Assembly: GCA_034509925.1 (NCBI GenBank)
Contig: CM067528.1
Coordinates: 7,934,501 to 7,998,500, forward strand
Source: Hirudinaria manillensis
Taxonomy: Eukaryota; Annelida; Clitellata; Hirudinida; Hirudinidae
Reading direction: 5' to 3'
Length of the DNA stretch: 64,000 nt
In this document: one piece after another, positions 1 to 13,500 of the stretch
How the letters are laid out: each line of letters begins with the position of its first letter
Position numbering within the stretch: position 1 is the first letter of the stretch
Notes under the pieces: generated by a model
What the model was told of the DNA's origin: nothing
The model's database searches: none
The model's input: the letters and a program-made list of their open reading frames with translations, nothing else
Translations under genes and position numbers: made by a program

Positions 1-560
1 AAATTTCACCTTATTCAGTTAGTTATGCCCATAAGTTATGCAATTGAGCCAAATTTGAGCTGATGTAATTTAAAATGACCCCTTCAGAAGTTGTTCTGCC
101 AGACATTGCTTGTCACTCTGCAACATTTTTAACTTTTCATGGCTTGAGGCATTCTTATCCAACCAGTCTGAACAAAGTGAAAAATTGCCTCACAGTGATG
201 TAATTAGTACCATAACTCAAGTGAATTTGCTCAGACCTAAGCTTTTCTCATTTACATCAATTATGTTGACACACTTACTTACTGGTAACTCTCTCAAGTT
301 TAGACTATTTGTAGACTTTAAACTGTATTTGTAGATTTTAAACTTTACTCACAATCATTTCCTCAAAATTCTTCTTTACAAAGTGCTATGGAAAGGTTGG
401 TGCTATGGAACAATTAATGACAATTACTATTAGCCCTTGAAAAATGATTTCAAACATCTAAGAAGATTTCTTGCATCAAAACTCAAGCAACTACATAGTT
501 ACCTTGTGAACATATCTCCATCAAACAATCTCAAGACTAGAATCTCTCCACACTAGAATA
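1..560. other. AT-rich sequence, probably a FARP intron
   Basis: No exon or element is recognisable here. Because the first visible FARP exon (1346) is an internal PH-domain exon, this stretch is probably intronic. An open frame at 110-334 has no recognisable domain and no plausible splice borders. Confidence 0.5.
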
Positions 561-862
561 TCTATATAAATAAAAGTGCAATGTGTGTTTGTATCATGTA
601 AATGTTCTGAAAGTACTTAACCAATTGCTTTGAAATTTTGACACAACATAGTGCTCGATCAGAGGACTTTTTTTTATATAGGTTTCATATATAAGCCACA
701 ACACAATATGCTTTGTTTGAAAATCCTGCCATCTTGCCAAAAAGATTAAAATATTGTAACCCTCAAGCATTGTGAAATTGTAAAAATAAACATATTAGAA
801 AATTTCTTTGTTATAAAATTAATCAGATTGAACCACAACAATGCATGGCTGAGCATCTTTAG
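561..862 (+). mobile_element. Non-autonomous Helitron-like element, copy 1
   Basis: The sequence starts with TCTATATAAATAAAA directly after an A and ends in a degenerate TTTAG followed by T. Its whole length resembles the copies at 42811-43170 and 50719-51031, including the internal block CAATTGCTTTGAAATTTTGA. The 5' TC, 3' CTAG-like end, A/T insertion and lack of a target duplication are the hallmarks of Helitrons. It has no coding capacity, so it would have been mobilised by a Rep/helicase from elsewhere. Confidence 0.7.
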
Positions 863-1345
863 TTAATAATAAAGCCATAGGCAATATTTTAAGTTTTGGA
901 AGTTTTAACTTTTTATACTTTCTGAAAGATGTATCAAAATATTTTTATATTAATTTCATAATCGAATTGTCATTTTTGTATCTCACTTTGATCTATTCAC
1001 TGAATTATTTAATTGTTTTAAAAGCACTTCATTAGAGAGGGATGCCTGCAAAAGTTATCTGACAATGGCTATCATCAAAGACTCTTTATTTTGGTGAATT
1101 TCATTTAATTCATTATCGTATTAGTAGTTAACCTTAGTTTAGTGGCAAGTAAAATCTCAAAACATAATTAATTGCTAATTTGATAATTAAATTAATATTT
1201 TTTAGCTAAAAACTATTTCTATTAATGTTTGCCTCATAATCTTGTTTTGGCTAGGCAGAAATTTAGGTTGATTTTATATAAAAAATGATGTTTGTATTTT
1301 TTTTGGGAGTTTTGGTTTTCTGAATCTTATTTCATTTTGCTTCAG

Positions 1346-1435
1346 TTTAATGACTTCCTTGTCTGTGCTGACAGAAAAATGACAGGAAATTTTCAGTTTG
1401 TTGTTCAGGATTTCATTCCTTTAGTGGATATCCGG
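1346..1435 (+). CDS. FARP: FARP exon: start of the visible PH1 domain
   Basis: Thirty codons in phase 0, between acceptor TTCAG and donor GTATGT. The translation begins FNDFLVCADRKMTG, the strand region of a PH domain. It joins in frame to the exon at 10493. Confidence 0.8.
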
Positions 1436-1458
1436 GTATGTGTCTCAGACTCAAACAA

Positions 1459-1549
<91 letters not shown>

Positions 1550-4500
1550 TATCTGAATGATTGATTGATATAAAGTCTATTACAGACAAACAACAATACT
1601 GATATCTGCATGAGTCAATGAAAATTCAATACAAAAATTCCCTGAAGGGAGAAACTCTGGTTTTGGATAACCATTAGTGGAAAAAATATATGAATATGAA
1701 TAGAATATAAATAGATAATGTAATTGAGAATGTAATAATAATAATAATAATTCCGATTATTAAAGTGGCGTATGTCCGATGGACTTCAAGGCCACTGAGG
1801 GGGCTGAGGGTGACTTTCCCTGAAGAGGAAGGTCTTCAGGGCGGAGTGGAAACCGGCTGGGTCTGAGGTCGTCACCGCAGGATCTAGTCTGTTCCAGGTC
1901 CTGGGCCCAACGACGTCGATGGACCTGCCGTCAAGCGTGGCGCGGTTGGCGTATGGGCGGAAGAGGGAGCCTCTGGATGTGGACCTGAGACCGCGTCTGC
2001 CCTGGAGGTGCGCACTGCGGGTGAATGGCAGGTAGGACGGTGAGCAGCCCAAGAGAGATTTGTAGACCAGCGTGGCGATCTTGTAGTTGATGCGCTGGTG
2101 GATGCGCAGCCAGTGGAGCTCGTAGAGGAGCGGTGACACGTGATCATACTTCCTCTTTTTGAATATGAGCTTGGCTGCCGTGTTAATAACTCTCTGAAGC
2201 TGCTCCAGGCGACAGGACGGGAGACCTGCGAGCGTTGCGTTCCCGTAATCAATCCTGGAGAGAATCAGGGCCGTGATTAAGCTCTTCCTGACCTTGAAGG
2301 AGAGAGGAGAAGCAATGCTGCGAATCTCCCTTAGGGACGCGAAGCAAGAACGGGCGGTCTTGCTGATGTGTGTGCTCATGGAGCAGTCCGAGTCCAGCCA
2401 GATCCCCAGGTTGCGGACGGAATGCACGGGGTGGATAACGTCGGAGCAGATGGTGACCGGGATGGAAGAAAGCGCCGAGGCACGTCTGGGCGAGGAAGTC
2501 CACATCACCTCGGTTTTGCTACTGTTCAGCTGCAGACGGCTACTGAACATCCAGTCGCTGATGGCCTTCGCACATTGAGACATCCTGGAGGAGAGGGCCT
2601 CGGTGTGGTCGGGTTTGCAGTGACCGTAAACTTGGGTGTCGTCAGCGTACATGTGGCAGTGGAGTTCGTGGGAGTGGATGATGCTCTCAAGTTCCGCTGT
2701 GTACATCGAGAAAAGAAGCGGACCGAGGACGGAGCCTTGAGGAACGCCGCAGGTCGTCGGAGCGTTGGGCGACGCGAGGTCGCCGTAGCCAACGCAGAAG
2801 GAACGATCAGCGAGGTAGGACCGGAACCACTCAAGGACGCGGTCTGCGAAGCCGAAAGATCTCTCGAGTCGTTGGAGGAGTATGTCGTGATCGACAGTGT
2901 CGAAGGCGGCCGAAAGGTCGAGGAGGACGAGCAGTGACACTTCGCCGGCCCCCGCGGCGCGGAGGAGATCCGAGGAGACGCGGAGAACGGAGGTTTCGGT
3001 CGAGTGATGTTGACGGTAGGCTGACTGGTGCGCCGGGAGGATTCGATGATGGTCCAGATGGGCCATGACCCTGCGGAGCACGAGGCGCTCTAGGATTTTT
3101 GAAAAGACGGGGAGATTGGAGATAGGCCGGTAGGAATTGACATCTTCAGGGTCGAGGCTGGGTTTTTTCAGAAGAGGAGTGATATAGCAGGATTTGAAAG
3201 GAATGGGGAATTTGCCGGAGGTGATGGAGCTATCGAAGATTGTTGTGAGTATCGGTGAAATGAAAGTTGATAATTTCTTGAGGAGCCAGGTGGGTATGGG
3301 GTCAAACGAGCACTGCTTGTTTGGGAGGGCATGAATCAGCTTCGTCACCTCGGCTGCGTTTGTCCTCTGGAACTGGGCGAGTGGCGCCGGCGACGGAGTG
3401 ACCGGCGGGGCCGGAGGAGGGGCGGAGGACGACGCAGCCCGAACTTTCTCGATCTTGGAGGTGAAGTGGTGCAAGAAGCTGTCTGCGCTGATGGAGTGGT
3501 TGGGGGGAGCCTTGCCTCTGCCCATGATGGAATTCAGCGAGCGCCACAATTGACGGGACGACTTGCAGGCCGCAGTGGAGCTCTTCCAATAGTTTTCTCT
3601 TTTACTTTTAATGAGACGTCTGTAGGCACTCAGACGCGATTTCCACTCTGTGTCATCGGAAACTGCTCGGGTCGAGTGCGCTACTCTCTCGAGGCGTCTC
3701 ACGTCCCTTCTCGAGGACCGGCATTCGTGGTCGAACCATGGGACGGACGGTCGAATGCGGATGAGTTTGGATCTCTGTGGGGCGAGGTGATCAATCGCCG
3801 CCTGAATCGCGTCATGGAGATGCCGAGCGGAGACGTCGACGTCGTCATTGTGGATTTGAAGTGTTGCCTCGACTTTCTTGACGAGGGAGGATACGTCGAG
3901 GCGCGACCATTGCCTAGTGTAGACCGTCTTGTATACGGTCGGCAGAAAGTCGACAGCCAGTGGAGGAGATGGTGATTCGAAAAATCCACGGGCGTGACTC
4001 TAAGGCCCTGGACGAAGGACGCGGAGCGGGAAGCTACGACGTCGAGGAAGCCCCCGAGGGTGTGGGTCGGTTGGCGGACGCGAGAGGAAAAACCGTGAGT
4101 GTTTAGAAGCTTGGTGAATGAGATAGCATGGGGGTCGTTTGGTCGGTCGAGCCGGATGTTAAAGTCCCCGGTGATTAGAACGTTCTTCCGAGCGGAGACG
4201 TGCGACAGGAGGCTGTCGAATTCATTGAAGAAAAGTGGAGTCACCGGTCCGGTTCTGTAGATGGTCAGAGTCGCTAGATGTTGGCCTTTGAGTTGGAAGG
4301 AGGCACGGACGAACTCGAATGTGGAAGTGACGATATCGATGGCCATCAGACTGAGTCGAACGCCTGGAGTGGCGAGTAAAGCAACACCGCCGTGATTGAC
4401 GCGGAGTAGCGACGAAGGTGCGTCGTCTGGGTCACGAGGGCGAGGTCGGTCTACCACTATGAGGGCGGCTGCTCTGAGTCGGTCGATGGCGATGGAACCT

Positions 4501-7500
4501 GTGTCGTGCCAGGTTTCGGTCATAAATAGTACGTCGATGTCTTCGCATTGGACCAGGTCCATGATTTCATCAACCTTGTTATTGAGCGACCTCACGTTGA
4601 GAAGCCCGAAGGACAACGATGGAGCGCGGTTGTCAGGATGATGACGATCGGGAAACGAGCACTCTTGGGCTGCTCGGCGGCGGTGACGCCGTCCGGATCT
4701 TTTGCCACGATAGTGATGATGACGAAAATCCTTGCGAAGTAGCCCGGCTCTTTTGAGCGATCGTATTAGTTCGGCGTCGGGTGTGGCCGGCACGTTCAAG
4801 CTCATTAGCATATCGTAGCTGATAGGCCTGGGTCGCTCGGCACTCATGATGAAGTTAACGACAAAGGGAAAGATTGGTGATCTAAAATGAACGAAATGAA
4901 CGAAACGAAAAACCGAGAAAAGTCCGAGAAAGGTCCGAGTAGAAGTCCAGATCGAGAGTAACGAGAACTAAAACACAGCCGGGAACTTTGTGGTAGGCGA
5001 ACAAGGTTATAGAATAGGATAAAATCGCGAGAATACGGAGAGGAGAGACGGAGGCGGCCGTACGGTCAGCGCCTGGATATATATAATAAAATAATAGTTT
5101 ACTAGGTCCAGACAAGCATGTTCGGATGCTGCTATTTTTGTGACCTCACACACTTTTAAAATATTTACTGAGCCCTGCACCAATCAACAAAAGCCGACAT
5201 CCTAAAGACCTCTCCTAATATTTAAGGTCCCCAGACGGGCCTGGGACCATTAACTTGACTATTAGCCGAACAAAAATTGAATAAAAGGTAATTAATTGTT
5301 TTCTAAATTTGAGTCCGCAAGGAATCTAAGTTATTGTTTTTTTTCTTTTTTTCCCGTCGTTTACGGCCCCATCTGCCGCACCTCCAGGTGCTGGCTTTAA
5401 AAAACTTCCATATCTTGTAGGACTCGGACAGTGTTTTGATCGACATCCACATGAGGAGTCGCTTTGTCATGCCATTCTGTCTCCAAAATTTCCAAGATTC
5501 CGATGAGACTGCTCCCCTCCAATTGGACACAAAGGCCATGATCAGTCCCTCTTGATTGCCGACCTTCTTGAATGGATCGTTCTGTTTCATCCATGTGTGG
5601 ATGTCGGGTTTATCGTATTTTTCCACTTTGAATGCGTGGAAATAATCCAATCCAAGGGTGTCCGATATCACCGCTACATCGCAGACAATGTATTCTGCCT
5701 TGCGCCAAGCGCACAAGTTGGGATTCTTGTTCTGTTCGCTGTCGGAATTCTTGGCTCCAGCTTGGTGATGTAGCCTCTATTCTGAAGAGTAGCAGTAAGC
5801 ATTCGGACCAAGGCATCGTGTCTGTGGTGACGAGGGCCATCCGTTCTGTGACAGTTCTGCATGATATGGCCCAATGATTCCATTACGCCGCATCCGGCGT
5901 CGCAAGTAGTTTCGGCAATTGGACATTTCCTTGCCGAACGCAGCTTATTGTGTAGGACGCCGGCGCGGACCTTCATGCATTGCAGAAACTGGTGGGTTGG
6001 CATCCTATTGACGCTGTCTACCAACCACTCGCTGGGAACCACACCGTCAACAAAGGACCGCAGGCCGTAGCCATCAACTGTTTTGTATAACTGCTCTGCA
6101 ACTGCCACCCGACGCGTTTTCACCGGCCCAAGTTCGGAGTCTTTTTTCAGCTGCGGCCTTCCGAATTTCCTAACTTCGCTCATGGCGGTTGTGTTTTGAT
6201 GCATCATGTCTATAATGAGGTCGTCTTTGTTCAGCTTTGCTTGCTGCAAAACCTTTGACAATCTTCTGATTCTTACCTCGGGGATCCAGCTTCGTAGCTG
6301 CAAAACCCCTATACCCCCGAATCGGACAGCGGCGTGGAGGTATGCATTTGTTGATTCTTTCGGCAATTGAAGCCAACTCCGCACCGATTTCCTAATTGCG
6401 ATGTCGGCAGCATTCAGAGAACGGAGGGAAACTTTTTCGAATGTGAGATAATGGACCAAGCTTGGCAATAGTGTTTTCAGGATGTATAACCTTTGGCAGG
6501 GGGTGAGCGGAGCACGTGCTATTGACCTCACACACTTTTTACTACTCGAACGTTTTATTCAGCCCTGAACAATCCGTAAGATCACATCAACCATCTACCT
6601 CATCTAATATTTTAGGTCCTCCATTGGGTCAGGGATCACCCTAGGACCATCGCAATAATAAAATTATTAATAAATAATAATTTAATAAAATTGTCCGAGA
6701 AAAAAAGAAATTCTAAGAGTTAGAAAATGAGCTATTGTCTTTTAGTCCGTTTGCGGTTCCATCCTCGTTTCCTCCATGTGCTGGACTTCCATATCTTCCA
6801 GATCCGATATGACTCCGACATTGTCTTGATTGACAACCACATGAGAAGTCGCCTTGAGACACCTGTCCCCAAATCTTCCACGATTCCGCCGAGATGGCTC
6901 CTCTCCAGTTCGCCACGAAAGCTGTGATCAGTCCCTCCTGTTCTCCAGTGCCGCCAGATGGATTGTTTTGCTTCATCCACTGGTTGATGTCTGGCGTGTT
7001 ATGCTTGTCGACCTTGAACCTATGGAAGTAGTTCAGGTCGAACGTGTCAGCAATCACCGCCGCATCGCAAACCATATATCGCGACCCGTGCCACGCACAG
7101 AGGTCGGGAATTCTTGTCCCGTTCCGCGTTGGAATTCGTGGCTCTAACTTCACGATGTAGCCTCTTCTTTCGAGGTGGGCTGCCAGCATACGGACGAGGG
7201 CATCGTGTCTGAGGTGACGAGGGCCATTCGTTCTATGACAGTTTTGAATGATGTGGCCCAGTGATTCTGTCACACCGCAACCGGCATCGCAGGATGTGTC
7301 GGCAACTGGGCATCTCCTTGCCGAACGCAGCTTGTTCTGTAAGACGCCGGCGCGGACCTTCACACATTGCAGAAATTGTTTATTTTGCATTCTGTTGACA
7401 CCATCGACCAGCCACTCGCTAGGAACCACACCGTCGACAAAGGACCTCAATCCGTAACCATCCACCGTTTTGTACAACTGTTCGGCAGTTGCCAGGCGCC

Positions 7501-10500
7501 GTGATTTCGACGATTCCGTTCCAGTGTCCTTCAACTGCGGCCGTCCAAATCTTCTGACTTCTCCCATAACTGCTGTGTTTTGGCGCAGCATGTCCATGAT
7601 GAAGCCGTCGTTATTCAGCTTGGCCTGCTGTAAGACTTTTGTCAGTCTTCGGATTCTTATCTCGGGTATCCAGCGTCGTAGCTGGAGAACCGCCAGTCCA
7701 CCGAACCTGACAGGGGCGTGCAGATACGCATTTGTTGCGTCTTTCGGCAATCGTAGCCAACCCCGCACCGACTTTCTGATTGCGATGTCGGCCGCGTTGA
7801 GGGCTCTGAGGGAAACTTTCCCGAATGTTAGGTGATGTACCAAACTTGGTAACAAGTGGGTTTTTAGGATGTAGAGCCTTTGGCAGTGAGTAAGCGGAGC
7901 ACGTGATATTGAGTGGAGGCCCTTCTGAATCCTGTCCCCGAGTGTTGCGTATTTCATCTTTGGTCCTATCTGCACTCCGAGGTACTTGTACGCTCCTGCT
8001 ATGCTGAGAGCCTTGACTTCTTTCTCTTGCAATTTTAGGTATGGCGAGGGGTTCACCACCCACAGTTTCTTCCTACTGACCACTTCTGTTCTCATCGATG
8101 CGCATTTGTCTGGATTTATGACCAGACCAACCTTTGCCAATTCCGATTCCAGCTGGCCCGTCATGGCCTCCATTCCAACGTCTGTCGACGACATCAAAAC
8201 GAGATCATCCGCAAAGGCTATGTAATTACACATCTCTTTCGACTCGTTACCCGCGGAGATTCCAATCGAACTGTCAATGGCGCTCATGCACATGTCAACT
8301 ACCGCGTTGAAGAGCATTGGAGACATTGGGTCTCCCTGTCTCAGTCCTCTACGAACAGAAATGGCCTCGCTGAGTTTTCCTCCCATTCTCATGTACACTT
8401 TGCTGTCGCTGTACAGATTAATGAGGTAAGTGATCAGCGTTGTCGGTGCGCCGAGACGACGGGCAGCTCTGATTATGGATTGATGACTCACAGAATCAAA
8501 CGCCTTTGCCACGTCGATGAAAGTCAAGTTCAGCTTTTTCCTTTCTAGTCTCTTTTTCTCGATGAGTGCCTTGATGAGCCAAAGGTTGTCTCCGAGACCG
8601 TCGTCGTGCCTGAAGGCTTTTTGTCGTGCCGACAAAGGCCAGAAGAGCAGCATTCTCCGATTTAGAATCCGATGGAAGAGTTGGCTCATAATCGGTCCAA
8701 CTGTTATCGGCCTGAACTCGCTCGGAGAGCGCACCTCCTTGGCCTTCGGGATGCAGCTAACGACTCCTTCCTTGAATGGTGAGGGAGGCAGACCAGAAAA
8801 AAGCCACAGGGTCATGTGCACGGCAAGATCGATGAATTTGATCCCGTCGAGATTTTTCTTTCGCATTCCGTCCAAACCTGGAACGGAATCTTTCAGACCT
8901 TTCACAGCAGTTTTCACTTCGGCACTTTTAAAATGACCTGATTGTGTTACCACCTGTACCAACCTTTGGTAAGGTAAGGGATTACTAGATCACATCTTCC
9001 CATGTTGTCCACTTACCCTACTTTCTGACTTCAAGGCCTATGTAACTCAGTCTTGTTCCTCTCTTGGCCTCTGATTGATGAGCTGGCCTAGCTGGATTTC
9101 CCCTTGATCAAAGAGAAACTCCTGGACTTTGCAGGTTTGCTGGAGGATATGGATAACAAGTTGTGGCACATGATGAGCCTCCACTATCTTCAGCTGGTGT
9201 GGCACCTACCCATGTGCCTCTGCTAGGTCCAGCCAATTACTTATAGGCTTAGCCGGCTCCTCTGGATAGCCTCCCGTTTTGTGGAGTTTTGCTTGATGCA
9301 CCCTGGTACACCTGGAACACCTCCCTTATAAACAGATTTGTCTATGTACTGGTTCGACATCACAAACTCTTTGAGTCTTTATGCCATTACAGAGAAAAAT
9401 ATTATGCTTTGAGCAACAATATGGGTCTGAATATATTCAAATCTCTGTTGTCTTTAGAATATAAATGCCCTATACCTTCTTCCATTCATTGTAATCTGTG
9501 AAGACCATGCTTCATCAATGAGGGAATATAGCAGGTGCATTGTATTGGGGCACCTGCAGTACAGGAGATATGAAACTCTATTGGGTCCTGGCATTGACTG
9601 GTTTCTTTTGACTTTCCTCACAACTCTTCCCACTTCTTCAAGCAATGGAGACACCAAGCAGAAGGGGACAGCCAACAGCGGCATTGCCAGAATGTCCAGC
9701 TTTTCCTATAGAGATTCATGACAGAGGTGATTACTATAGGTTCTGACCAAGTGTTTCTCCAGCTTTTTCCTGCTCTATGGAAAGCTCACTCAATTTCAGA
9801 GGGTCTAGTAACAATGTACCATGCTTGTAAGGATCGCTAAGAAAGTTCATCATAACTCTCCTCTTCTCATATTTCCTATTCTGCGGCCTTTTTTGGGGCT
9901 GTGTGAGTCCCTCACACCTTTCTTCATGTCCTCACACAGGACAGAGAGCAACTGATCCCATCCTTGTGGCCACTCTCCGTCATCGACAAAGCACCTCTTT
10001 CTTACCCTTTAGGCGATTAAAGTCTGCTAGATAGTGCAGTTGAATAAGAGTTTTGTGAAATGTATGTTTCATATTCTCTGAATCCATGCAGATTGAATAG
10101 TAAATTAGCTTTAATAACAAACTCTTGACTGATGCTCATTGATAATAAATGTGCTGCGGTACATTTGTATTCCCTTTGCTGCAACAGGAAGTATTCAAGG
10201 GTTAAAAACTTAGTTTAGTTAGTTTGCATCTATAACTTCATAGTAAATTTATTTATATTTGTCACACAATTTATAAAATCCATTAAATTTAATATTCTGT
10301 GAATATAAGAAACTAGAACAATGTGTGGATTTTGTAGTGATAAATGTCAATCACTGGCCCTTTAATGTAATTGAATATCCCTGCTATTGCTTTTGACATC
10401 AAATATCAACTTTGGCCAGATTTCATTCTTGATATTTTAAATTTAAATAAATCCTGAAAGAAAAAATGTCATTTTCATAAAAAAAAATACAGGTTGAAGT

Positions 10501-13500
10501 GTTCAGGAAAGTAAATGCAGCTGCAGAAAAAAGTAACCAATCAATTCAGGAAGATGCCCTGATTAACAATGGTTTCCTAATCAGAATCCTTGGAAACAAG
10601 TCAGATGTCATTGAAGTGGCTGCTAGTTCAACAGCTGAGAAGAATAAATGGCTTGAGGACTTAAATGCTGCTGTATCACTTGCAAAAAGAAAAGGGGTTA
10701 TGCCCGTGACCAACTTTTGTAAGTTTTTAAATTACGCTTCCATTGATTTCTGACCTTATTATTGACTTTCATCGCCAAATTCCTATCATGTTTGGGCGCC
10801 CCAAAAAAGCGTTTTCGTTATTTTTCAATTAGTGTGAAATTAATACTCAATGAAATTTTTATACATAAATTTATAAACACGTTTTACATAACATTCTAAA
10901 ATTTGAGTAAATTTCGTGAAATATAACATAAGTTACCATAAAAAATCACTTTTTCCTATCTTATATTATGCGGACTGTATCTGTTTTGGACTTTACCAGC
11001 TTCTTTTTTGACATTTGACAACTTTGGGGCCAAATTTCTCTAAACAGTTCTCATAGATAAAGTTCATGAATGACCTGAATGACTCCTTCATGATTTTCTG
11101 CAATCCTTGATCTTGGGGAGTGGGGGTAGAGACCTGCAATAGCCGACCTAGACCGTTAAAGCCCATCACACCAGATGGGCTGGAACTAGACCTCAGACAA
11201 GTGAGCGGGCCAGGCCAGTTGACCTAAGAAAAATGGGTGGGCTGGGCTTCAAAGTGGGCCTATTCCACATAATAAAAATACTATTTTCTGCACAGCAAGT
11301 TATACCATACTTAATCTTTGAAAAGTTTTTTTTATTTTTAAAAATGGTAAGTGGCGGCTGGGCCAGGGCCTTTACAGCAGGTGGAAGGCTCTTACCTAAC
11401 TTTTACATTTAGCAGGCTGGCCTTGGCCAAAAAAATTCAGCATTTGTAAGTCTCTAGTGGGGCCAGGAGTTAGGGGAAATGTGGTTTGCATCTATCCTGA
11501 CGATGTTCAACATTTTATTTATCTGTATTCTAGAGACAGCACATTATTCTTTGCCCACAATGTGGCCCATTTTGCTTCTATGGATCTTCATTCTTTGCCT
11601 GTCTGAAAAATTAGCTGAAGTCCTTGGGACTATATATCTCTTTGTCATGTGAGCATGTGTTTTGTTATGCAGGATAGATATCCCAAGACCTTGTGGACCT
11701 TGTATTTATATTAAGCCTTCCATGCACAAGGCAAAAAACTTCTACTTTCAGGCAGGTGGGTATAAGTGTACCCCCAACATATTTGTTAATGAGCATCAAC
11801 CAAAATAGTATTTATATGTATGGCAGGAGCCATGTGTTAGAATGAAGAAATATGAAAAAGAAGCAAAGATGAAGAAAATAAAATTGTTAAAACTGTTATT
11901 AACCCAACAATGATTGTAAACTGTAATTTTGTCTTTTAAATCTTGCTAAACATTCATGTCTATTTTATTATGTTTGACACCAGATAATCAACATTTATTT
12001 ATGAATAATTATTGCAAAATATCAATTTTAGTTAAATATTTACAAACTATCAATTTTAAAACGATTAAAATATGTAAAACATCTGTGTGGCACTACTCAT
12101 TGCAGAGGTTCCTTGTTTGTAAACACTGTCACATGGCATTTTTAATAATTGTTTATCTTCTCTAAACCTATGCCTATTGATTGTTAAAATAGTTTTAATA
12201 ACAAACTTTCGGTTTCAATCAGTAGCAACAAAATGCGTTGGGATGGGCTTATGTCCGCTCTGTCCCCCGGGCTGAAAGTGGAAGTTTTTTTACCTTGGTC
12301 ATCCAAGGGTTAAGTATCCTTTCAGAAGCATTATTCTTACAACATGTTCTAATCTAATAATATAGATTATTTTGTAGATCATTGATCAAAATAAAATTTT
12401 AGACTTCAACATGAATTTACTAGCAATGTTTTTATAACTAAATAGTAAAATAATGTTTGTTAAATATTTTCATAGTTGACTCAGTGGAAATCTTCAACAA
12501 CATTGACTATGTGACCTTAAAGTCAAAGCAACTTGTCCCATTGACTCTACCATTGTCTAACGTTTCCCGGCCATCTTCACCTTCTATAATGCCAGCCTCA
12601 TCTTCACTGCTTCAACAGCCAAATCACACTAATACAACAATGTTTGTCTGCTGGCACAGAAATACTAGTATCTGCATGTCAGAAAGAAGAATTTCTGTTA
12701 AGGTAACCTGTCCTAATTATAGAGATCACTATTAAAGCATTATAATTCTTTAACAGAGTAGTCTCAGTGGGTTTCTATTGAGAAAATTCAAAACGAGTTC
12801 AGGTTGGCAGAAGCTTTGGGTCATTTTTACCAACCTTTGCCTATTCTTCTACAAATCTTACAAGGTAATTCTGAAACTTTACAATTAGAGATAATCCTAC
12901 ATCACATAATCATTTATTTGTTTCCCAGGATGAATTCCCATTAGCCAGTCTTCCACTTCTTGGGTATTCAATATCATTAGCTGATCAATCAGATGGCATA
13001 GATAAGAATTTTGTCTTCAAATTGACTTTTAAGAGCCATGTCTACTTTTTTAGAGCTGAAAGCCAATGCATGTTTGAAAGGTTGGGAACTTGTACTTGTA
13101 CAATTTTCTTTATAGCAAAGAAAATTTTTTTATAATAATGTATTTCATAATCAATCAACATTATTTAGTCTTATCAATGTTACTTCACTTATTTTTGAAT
13201 GGAGGAACTCACACATTTTCTTGGTTGATTAAGGTCCTCCTTTTGTAATTTTAGAATAAAGCTGATGAAACATTTGGAAATAATAATAGAAATTAATACT
13301 CTGTGCGAACGCCGACAAGAATCCTCAGAGAGGTTGCCCCATCTGCAAACGTTTCGGCCCATTATACCTCTGACGTTCTCCGGGGCCGGGCCACACCCGC
13401 TGATCAGGTGGATGTTCTTGTCGGTCGAATCCTTTGCACACCTGCCTTCCCCCCCTCTCTCTCTTCGTCCCACAATACGACGTGCATACGAGACCATCGC

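Noticed and set aside
110..334. 74-codon open frame at the window start, considered as a FARP exon
   Set aside because: No FERM, DH or PH-like pattern and no matching splice borders.
1460..1570. (TGAT)n array considered as a regulatory or CRISPR-like repeat
   Set aside because: Uniform tetranucleotide without spacers; an ordinary microsatellite.
2368..2937. Long + strand frame inside the CR1/L2-like LINE
   Set aside because: It is the antisense shadow of the GC-rich reverse-transcriptase ORF; the minus strand carries all the conserved motifs.
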